Notes under the pieces: generated by a model
Databases searched by the model: none
Told to the model about the DNA's origin: nothing
The model's input: only the letters and a program-made list of their open reading frames with translations
Assembly (NCBI GenBank): GCA_045644325.1
Contig: JAZRGT010000035.1
Location: forward strand, 1-27,756
Direction of reading: 5' to 3'
Source: CAG-390 sp045644325
GTDB lineage: Bacteria > Bacillota > Clostridia > Oscillospirales > CAG-272
DNA: 27,756 nucleotides
Part shown: one piece after another, positions 22,982-27,756 of the stretch
Layout: each line of letters starts with the position of its first letter
Position numbering within the stretch: the stretch's first letter is position 1
Translations under genes and position numbers: made by a program

Positions 22982-23614
22982 TTATTTAATGTATACCTTA
23001 TTATCCCTAACCTCGATCTTGTCGTCGCAGAAGAGGCGGACGGCTTCGGGGAGGATCTTCCACTCGGCTTCTTCCATGATGCGGAGCTGGAGGGTTTCGG
23101 GGGTGTCGTCCTGCTTGACTTCGACAGCCTTCTGGAGGACGATGGGGCCCGCGTCACATTCGGGAATGACGATGTGAACCGTCGCGCCCGAGACCTTGAC
23201 ACCCTTTTCGAGTGCGGCTTCGTGAACGTGGAGTCCGTAAAATCCCTTTCCGCAGAAGGAGGGGATGAGTGCGGGATGAACGTTGAGGATCTTATCGGGG
23301 AAAGCCTCGTAAACCTGCTCGTCGAAGATGGTAAGGAAGCCCGCGAGAACGACGAGGTCAACGTCGGCTGCCTTCAGAGTTTCGGCGAGAGCCTTCGAAT
23401 ACGCGGCGATATCGGCGTATTCCTTGCGGGGGAGAACGACCGAATCAATGCCGTTCTGTGCCGCACGCTCAAGCGCGTAAACGCCGGGCTTGGATGCGAG
23501 AACGAGAGAAATTTTGCCGTTGCCCAGCTCGCCGCGCTTTTCTGCGTCGATAAGAGCCTGAAGATTGGTGCCGCCGCCGGAGACGAGGACGCCTATTTTT
23601 TTGGTTCTGTCCAT
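22982..23614 (-). CDS. purN: Phosphoribosylglycinamide formyltransferase 1
   Basis: Encodes 210 aa, the normal length. It formylates GAR using 10-formyl-THF. The phosphate-binding loop VSGGGTNLQALID is at residues 11-23, and the catalytic triad Asn111, His113 and Asp154 is complete (ILNVHPALIPSF and GATVHIVIPECDAGPIVLQ). The ATG has TTGGAG upstream. A purine-rich GGTAAGA/GGCAGAG array begins 42 bp before the start. The segment downstream, towards purO, is the nested palindrome. Confidence 0.96.
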   Translation of the reverse strand: MDRTKKIGVLVSGGGTNLQALIDAEKRGELGNGKISLVLASKPGVYALERAAQNGIDSVVLPRKEYADIAAYSKALAETLKAADVDLVVLAGFLTIFDEQVYEAFPDKILNVHPALIPSFCGKGFYGLHVHEAALEKGVKVSGATVHIVIPECDAGPIVLQKAVEVKQDDTPETLQLRIMEEAEWKILPEAVRLFCDDKIEVRDNKVYIK

Positions 23615-23656
23615 AGATTGTACTCCAATCTTGTTGGGATGATGTTATTTTGTGTA

Positions 23657-23801
23657 GGTCAGAGGTAAGAGGTAAGAGGGCAGAGGTAAGGAAACTTTTT
23701 TCGCTTTGCTCAAAAAGTAATTTATTAAAATAATTTCCGAACAGCGTGAGGAAATTTTCCTTACCTCTGCCCTCTGCCCTCTGCCCTCTGCCCTTTGCCC
23801 T
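23657..23801. repeat. Paired inverted GGCAGAG arrays between purM and purN
   Basis: The left array (23657-23690, GGTAAGA/GGCAGAG units) and the right inverted array (23761-23801, CTCTGCC units) flank two hairpins, ACTTTTT/AAAAAGT and AATTTCC/GGAAATT. The right array ends one base before the purM stop codon. The layout matches 20208-20354 but uses the other heptamer type. Confidence 0.8.
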
Positions 23802-23802
23802 A

Positions 23803-24867
23803 TCAGATAATCTCTATCTGCTCTCCGCCGAGCTTATCTGCGGAAACGATCTCACCGATCACGTATGCGTCTTCGCCGTGAGCCTTGAGGATCTCGAGAG
23901 CGGTCTCGACCTCGGATGCGGGAACAACGACGCTCATGCCGACGCCCATGTTGTAGGTGTTGAACATATCGCGCTCGGGAATGTTGCCCCACTTTGCGAT
24001 CATATCGAAGATGGGAAGGATGCGGACAGCGCTCTTTTCGATCTTTGCGCCGAGTCCTGCGGGGATCGATCTCGGAATGTTCTCGTAGAATCCGCCGCCG
24101 GTGATGTGGGAGATACCCTTAACGTCTACCTTTTCGAGAAGTGCGAGGATGGACTTAACGTAGATACGGGTGGGAACGATCAGCGCCTCTGCGATGGTTT
24201 TGCCGCCAAGCTCCTCGCGGGGAATGTAAAGCTCGGGATTGTTGTTGTCGATATCGAATACCTTACGGCAAAGGGAGAAGCCGTTGGAGTGGATACCGGT
24301 GGAGGGAAGAGCGATAACTACGTCGCCCTCAGCCATACGGGTGTTGTCAAGAATCTTCTTCTTGTCAACGATACCGACAGCGAAGCCTGCGAGGTCATAT
24401 TCCTCTACGGGCATCATACCGGGATGCTCTGCGGTCTCGCCGCCGATGAGTGCCGCGCCCGACTGAACGCAACCCTCTGCAACACCGCCGACGATCTCAG
24501 CGATCTTCTCGGGGATGTTCTTGCCGCAAGCGATGTAGTCAAGGAAGAAAAGGGGACGCGCGCCGCAGCAGATGATGTCGTTTACGCACATAGCAACAGC
24601 GTCGATACCGATGGTGTCGTGCTTGTCCATAAGGATAGCCATCTTGACCTTGGTGCCGCAGCCGTCGGTACCCGAAACGAGAACGGGCTCTTCCATGCCC
24701 GCGATGGGCAGACCGAAGCAGCCGCCGAAGCCGCCGACGTCGTCAAGACAACCTGCGTTCTTGGTGCGTGCGATATGTTTTTTCATAAGCTCAACAGCCT
24801 TGTAGCCGGCGGTAATATCAACGCCCGCTGCTGCGTAGCTGTCGGATTTGGAGTTGGAATGTAACAT
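23803..24867 (-). CDS. purM: Phosphoribosylformylglycinamidine cyclo-ligase (AIR synthetase)
   Basis: Encodes 354 aa, typical of PurM, which closes FGAM to AIR with ATP. Family blocks are intact: GVDITAGYKAVELMK near the N-terminus, VSGTDGCGTKVKMA, the dimer-interface CVNDIICCGARPLFFLDY, LIGGETAEHPGM and LPSTGIHSNGFSL. The ATG follows AAAGGA. A TGCAGAG array of repeat copy E begins 31 bp upstream of it, and an inverted GGCAGAG array abuts the stop codon, so both ends of the gene are framed by arrays. Confidence 0.97.
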   Translation of the reverse strand: MLHSNSKSDSYAAAGVDITAGYKAVELMKKHIARTKNAGCLDDVGGFGGCFGLPIAGMEEPVLVSGTDGCGTKVKMAILMDKHDTIGIDAVAMCVNDIICCGARPLFFLDYIACGKNIPEKIAEIVGGVAEGCVQSGAALIGGETAEHPGMMPVEEYDLAGFAVGIVDKKKILDNTRMAEGDVVIALPSTGIHSNGFSLCRKVFDIDNNNPELYIPREELGGKTIAEALIVPTRIYVKSILALLEKVDVKGISHITGGGFYENIPRSIPAGLGAKIEKSAVRILPIFDMIAKWGNIPERDMFNTYNMGVGMSVVVPASEVETALEILKAHGEDAYVIGEIVSADKLGGEQIEII

Positions 24868-24898
24868 AGTTGTTTGTCCTTTCGGATGTTTTTTAAAA

Positions 24899-25168
24899 GT
24901 GCAGAGTGCAGAATGCAGAGTGCAGAGTTAAGGAGAATTTCCGCAAGCGGAAATTTCCGATTTTTAATAAAAGATAATAGCGGTAAGTTTTGGTCCACCT
25001 TTTTTAAAAGGTGGCGGTTTCTTAAGGCGGAGCCTTAAGTCGCCCTCCGCAGAGGGCGAAACATCCTTGTGCTTCGAAATGGCGGCGTCTCGCCGACATT
25101 TCGGAAGGAGTAAAATCTCCCCTTGCGGGAGATTTTCGCTCCTTCACCCCCGCGCGTTGCACGCGCGG
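24899..25168 (+). repeat. Composite hairpin repeat, copy E
   Basis: Begins with TGCAGAG heptamers (24899-24931), then AATTTCCGC/GCGGAAATT, AT spacer, TTAAGGC/GCCTTAA, CGCCCTC-CGCA-GAGGGCG, GAAATG/CATTTC with inner CGGCG/CGCCG around TCT, GAAGGAG/CTCCTTC around AAAATCTCCC/GGGAGATTTT, CACCCC and CGCGCGT/ACGCGCG. It lacks the 110-bp module of copies D and F. Between 25169 and 25286 no gene is supported. Confidence 0.87.
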
Positions 25169-25286
25169 TAAGGCAATAGAGATTTCGCTTGGGTAAACCG
25201 TATACCCACCCTTCCCCTCCCGCAAGCGGGAGGGCGTAGTTCAGAGTGCGAACTTTATTGTTCAGCGTTCTGAACACTGTTTTTTA

Positions 25287-25371
25287 GTGCCTTCGGCACG
25301 CGATATGCCTGACGGCACGGTATATCTTCGATACGATATGCCTTCGGCACGATATGTTCGCCAAAGGCGAA
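25287..25371. repeat. Mini-hairpin array with GATATG spacers
   Basis: Short palindromes follow one another: GTGCC-TTC-GGCAC, TGCC-TGAC-GGCA, TATC-TTC-GATA, TGCC-TTC-GGCA and TTCGCC-AAA-GGCGAA, mostly joined by CGATATG. A further palindrome, CCGTTTGC/GCAAACGG at about 25413-25435, lies inside the adjacent gene. The layout parallels 11835-11893, which uses a different spacer. Confidence 0.65.
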
Positions 25372-25391
25372 CGTGTATTAATAGGGAAATT

Positions 25392-26144
25392 TCAGCAATC
25401 GAAATTTCTTTTCCGTTTGCGTGCTATGCAAACGGCGGGAAGTAGGCACGCGATGGGGAGCAGAATGAGGATTGCGGTCTTTTCGAACAAAGTGTCGCCG
25501 GTGGCGGGAGAATCGACCGCGGTCCACTCGAAATTGCTGTCAAAAGAGAGCAGCATATCTAAAAATGCACAATCTGCGATCCGCCATCCGTCGGCGGTAT
25601 TCTCAAATTTGCATTCGACCCAGGCGTCGTAAACGGGAAAGTGTATGTCCTCTACAGAAAGGTCGGATACACGTACATATACTTTTGCCCGTGCGGTTTC
25701 GCCGGTTGATTCGATCAGTTCAACCTTGATCTCATCAATTTCTCCGTAATAGAAGGGATATCGCTGAGGAACGGGAAACGTAATATATAAAGTTCCTTGT
25801 TCGTCCTCGATAAAGCGGGGTTCGCCGGGTAAGAAAAAGTTTGCAGACCAATATTCCTCAGCCTCTCGGGGTGCGTATATGGTATTTATGTGCTCACGGA
25901 ATCCATCGAGAGAACCGCCGATCAGTTTGTTCGGGTCGACAGACAGATAATGAATCTTCCACCAAGTACCGCTGCCGTCGTTCAATGTCCAGGTAACGCA
26001 GGTTATGTCATGAACGTTTATGGCGTTGCGAACCAGCTTTGCCGCTTCGGCATCGGTAATTGACGCGCTTTCTGCGCCTAAATTCAGAGCAGCAGAATTG
26101 CAAAGGATGAAAAATGCGATTAAGCAGATACAAATTCTTTTCAT
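25392..26144 (-). CDS. Secreted membrane- or wall-anchored protein of unknown function
   Basis: Encodes 250 aa, starting after a strong AAGGAG. Residues 1 to about 23 are a signal peptide (MKRICICLIAFFILCNSAAL, then a likely LGA cleavage site). The C-terminus has SPATG at 212-216, followed by D, a hydrophobic stretch (about 223-241) and RKRKR, the layout of a sortase sorting signal with SPATG in place of LPXTG; a plain membrane anchor is the alternative. The middle resembles an extracellular domain rich in W, Y and acidic residues, with no motif I recognise. It interrupts the purine cluster between purF and purM, with repeat copies on both sides. No sortase gene is in the window. Confidence 0.75.
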   Translation of the reverse strand: MKRICICLIAFFILCNSAALNLGAESASITDAEAAKLVRNAINVHDITCVTWTLNDGSGTWWKIHYLSVDPNKLIGGSLDGFREHINTIYAPREAEEYWSANFFLPGEPRFIEDEQGTLYITFPVPQRYPFYYGEIDEIKVELIESTGETARAKVYVRVSDLSVEDIHFPVYDAWVECKFENTADGWRIADCAFLDMLLSFDSNFEWTAVDSPATGDTLFEKTAILILLPIACLLPAVCIARKRKRNFDC

Positions 26145-26194
26145 AGTGTTGCTCCTTATTTAATTATAATATGGAAATTTTCCTTCAACTAAAT

Positions 26195-26352
26195 GGGGAT
26201 GAAGGAGCGCAAACCTTCCCGCGGAAGGTTTGACTCCTTCCGAACAGCCGACGGGGCGTCGTCTGTTCGAAGCGCGGAGAGTTTTTCGCCCTCTGCGGAG
26301 GGCGACTTAAGGAACTTTTTGAAAAAAGTTCCTTAAGAAACCTCAAAAACTT
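26195..26352 (-). repeat. Composite hairpin repeat, copy G
   Basis: On the minus strand: CTTAAGGAAC/GTTCCTTAAG, CGCCCTC-CGCA-GAGGGCG, GAACAG/CTGTTC with inner CGACG/CGTCG around CCC, and GAAGGAG/CTCCTTC around AAACCTTCC/GGAAGGTTT, ending CATCCCC. It has no heptamer array. It lies in the 234-bp gap between purF and the membrane-protein gene. Confidence 0.85.
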
Positions 26353-26378
26353 TCCGCTGTGTTAGTCGAAGATTTGGT

Positions 26379-27756
26379 TTAGCCTTTGCCGTTCCAGCAA
26401 TAGGTGCAGAGCTTCTCGCGGTCGATTCCGATCGACTCGACGATTCCGTCGAGGGTCTGGAAGTCGAGGGATGCGAAGTTGAGCTTCTTGCAAAGTGTTT
26501 CGCGAAGTGCTTTACCGCGCTCGGTCGAGCCGTCCGAGTATTCGTCGATGTGGTTTACGCCCTCTTCGCCCTCAAGCTCGAGGATGATGCGGCGCGCGAT
26601 AAGCTCGTCCGCGCTTCTCGAGGGGGAGAAATGCAAGTATTTGCAGCCGTACATAATAGGCGGGCACGCGCTTCTCATATGAACCGACGCCGCGCCGTTG
26701 TCGTAAAGGAACTCAACGGTCTCGCGAAGCTGTGTTCCGCGGACGATCGAGTCGTCGACGAAGAGCAGGTTCTTGCCCGTGATCAGCTCGCTGACGGGGA
26801 TCAGCTTCATCTTTGCCACCTTCGCGCGGTTGACCTGCGAGGGTGTGGTGAAGGATCTCGGCCAGGTGGGAGTGTACTTGATGAATGGGCGCGCGAAGGG
26901 GATGTGACTCTCGTTTGCGTAGCCGATCGCGTGGGGTGTGCCCGAATCGGGAACGCCGCAAACGTAGTCGATGCCCTCGGTCTTGCCCTCGGCAACCTCG
27001 CGCTTCGCCATGATCGAGCCGTTGCGGCAACGCATGCACTCAACGTTTACGTTCTCGTAATCCGAGGTGGGGTAGCCGTAATAGGACCAGAGGAAGGCGC
27101 AGATCTTCATTTCCTTACCGGGTTCGGCAAGAACGGTGACGCCGTCCGCGGTGATCTCGACGATCTCTCCGGGGCCGAGCTCGCGAAGGTCGGTGTAGCC
27201 GAGCTTCTTGTATGCAAAGTCCTCGAAGGCAACGCAATATCCGTCCTCGCAAACGCCGAGCTCGACGGGAAGTCTGCCAAGGCGGTCGCGTGCGGCGATG
27301 ATCTTACCGCCGTCGGTGAGGATGAGGATGGTCGCCGAGCCGTCGATTCGGCTCTGCGCGTACTTGATACCCTCCGCAAAGGTGGACTTTGTATTGATGA
27401 TGGCGGCGATAAGCTCGGTCGAGTTGACCGCGCCGCCCGTCATAGCGTTGATATGGCCCGAATTCGACATAACCTCGGCGAGCAGCTCGTCCGCGTTATT
27501 TATCATAGCGACGGTGCAGATCGCGTAGGTGCCGAGATTCGAGCGGATGAGAAGGGGCTGGGGATCCGAGTCGCTGATACAGCCGATCGCGGAGTTTCCG
27601 CTGACCTCCTCAAAGATATTTTCAAATTTGGTTCTGAAGGGTGAGTTTGCAATGCTGTGGATCTGTCTTTGCAGACCGACCTCGGTGTTATAAGCGGCAA
27701 TTCCTCCGCACCGAGTACCAAGGTGAGAATGGTAGTCGGTGCCGAAGAATACGTCG
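26379..27756 (-). CDS. purF: Amidophosphoribosyltransferase (5' end outside window)
   Basis: 458 residues are visible and the reading frame stays open to the right edge, so the N-terminus is cut; probably only 10-20 residues are missing, judged from the FFGTDYHSHLGTR block at the edge. PurF makes phosphoribosylamine from PRPP and glutamine, the first committed step. The PRPP-binding loop LLFVDDSIVRGTQ is intact. Cysteine pairs in VECMRCRNG and the C-terminal LCTYCWNG could be Fe-S ligands as in Bacillus PurF. The edge-proximal segment reads LGTRCGGIAAY where classical PurF has a HRGQEGAG-type glutamine-site motif, so this is a divergent PurF clade; the glutaminase nucleophile, if present, is outside the window. 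An in-frame ATG at 27506 is internal, not the start. Confidence 0.93.
   Translation of the reverse strand, partial: DVFFGTDYHSHLGTRCGGIAAYNTEVGLQRQIHSIANSPFRTKFENIFEEVSGNSAIGCISDSDPQPLLIRSNLGTYAICTVAMINNADELLAEVMSNSGHINAMTGGAVNSTELIAAIINTKSTFAEGIKYAQSRIDGSATILILTDGGKIIAARDRLGRLPVELGVCEDGYCVAFEDFAYKKLGYTDLRELGPGEIVEITADGVTVLAEPGKEMKICAFLWSYYGYPTSDYENVNVECMRCRNGSIMAKREVAEGKTEGIDYVCGVPDSGTPHAIGYANESHIPFARPFIKYTPTWPRSFTTPSQVNRAKVAKMKLIPVSELITGKNLLFVDDSIVRGTQLRETVEFLYDNGAASVHMRSACPPIMYGCKYLHFSPSRSADELIARRIILELEGEEGVNHIDEYSDGSTERGKALRETLCKKLNFASLDFQTLDGIVESIGIDREKLCTYCWNGKG

Noticed and set aside
23657..23801. Heptamer arrays as a CRISPR array
   Set aside because: Units are 7 bp with no spacers, and no cas genes are present.
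26150..26175. TATAAT-like sequence before the membrane-protein gene as a promoter
   Set aside because: No -35 at suitable spacing, and the start site would fall within the ribosome site.

Overview
The window looks like chromosomal DNA around the replication origin of an uncultured gut-type Clostridia bacterium (Bacillota). Three things support this: the order dnaN-recF-remB-gyrB-gyrA, as around Bacillus/Clostridium oriC; Shine-Dalgarno sites of the AAGGAG type; and clostridial-style purine enzymes (PurL fused to its glutaminase, and a stand-alone AICAR transformylase paired with an archaeal-type PurO). The exact genus cannot be read from the sequence.

Layout. Positions 1-702 hold two copies of a structured repeat and a convincing oriC: five DnaA boxes, a run of DnaA-trio triplets and an AT-rich unwinding stretch. 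dnaA itself is not in the window. On the + strand follow dnaN, recF, a small orphan gene, remB (DUF370), gyrB, a PfkB-family sugar kinase and gyrA. The kinase sits inside the gyrB-gyrA operon and carries a second dense cluster of DnaA boxes in its coding sequence. A + strand Nudix hydrolase with a perfect sigmaA-type promoter converges on a pair of paralogous membrane-anchored proteins of unknown function. From 14.7 kb to the right edge all genes are on the - strand: a de novo purine cluster read purF, a membrane-protein gene, purM, purN, purO, purH (AICAR transformylase only), purD, purL, ending in a strong terminator. purF runs off the right edge. purE, purK, purC and purB are not present.

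The most unusual content is intergenic. At least eight copies of a composite repeat of up to about 380 bp lie between genes. Each is a chain of hairpins whose stem sequences differ from copy to copy while pairing is kept by matching changes in both arms. Loops, connectors and a purine-purine mismatch stay constant. Many copies begin with a short array of heptamers (TGCAGAG or GGCAGAG types); all ten such arrays read GCAGAG outward from the adjacent gene, and a seventh upstream site at gyrB carries a variant. Six of the ten sit 21-42 bp before a start codon. A second repeat family (five units, two forming a 47-bp perfect inverted repeat between purN and purO) behaves in the same way, as do two arrays of mini-hairpins that run up to or into coding sequence. 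These families are the best candidate for something undescribed here. RNA-level selection, a mobile DNA hairpin, and mutational correction of quasipalindromes all remain possible.

Functionally, the + strand block handles replication initiation, the sliding clamp, repair and supercoiling, and the - strand block makes IMP from PRPP. All claims rest on reading motifs by eye; no database search was run.
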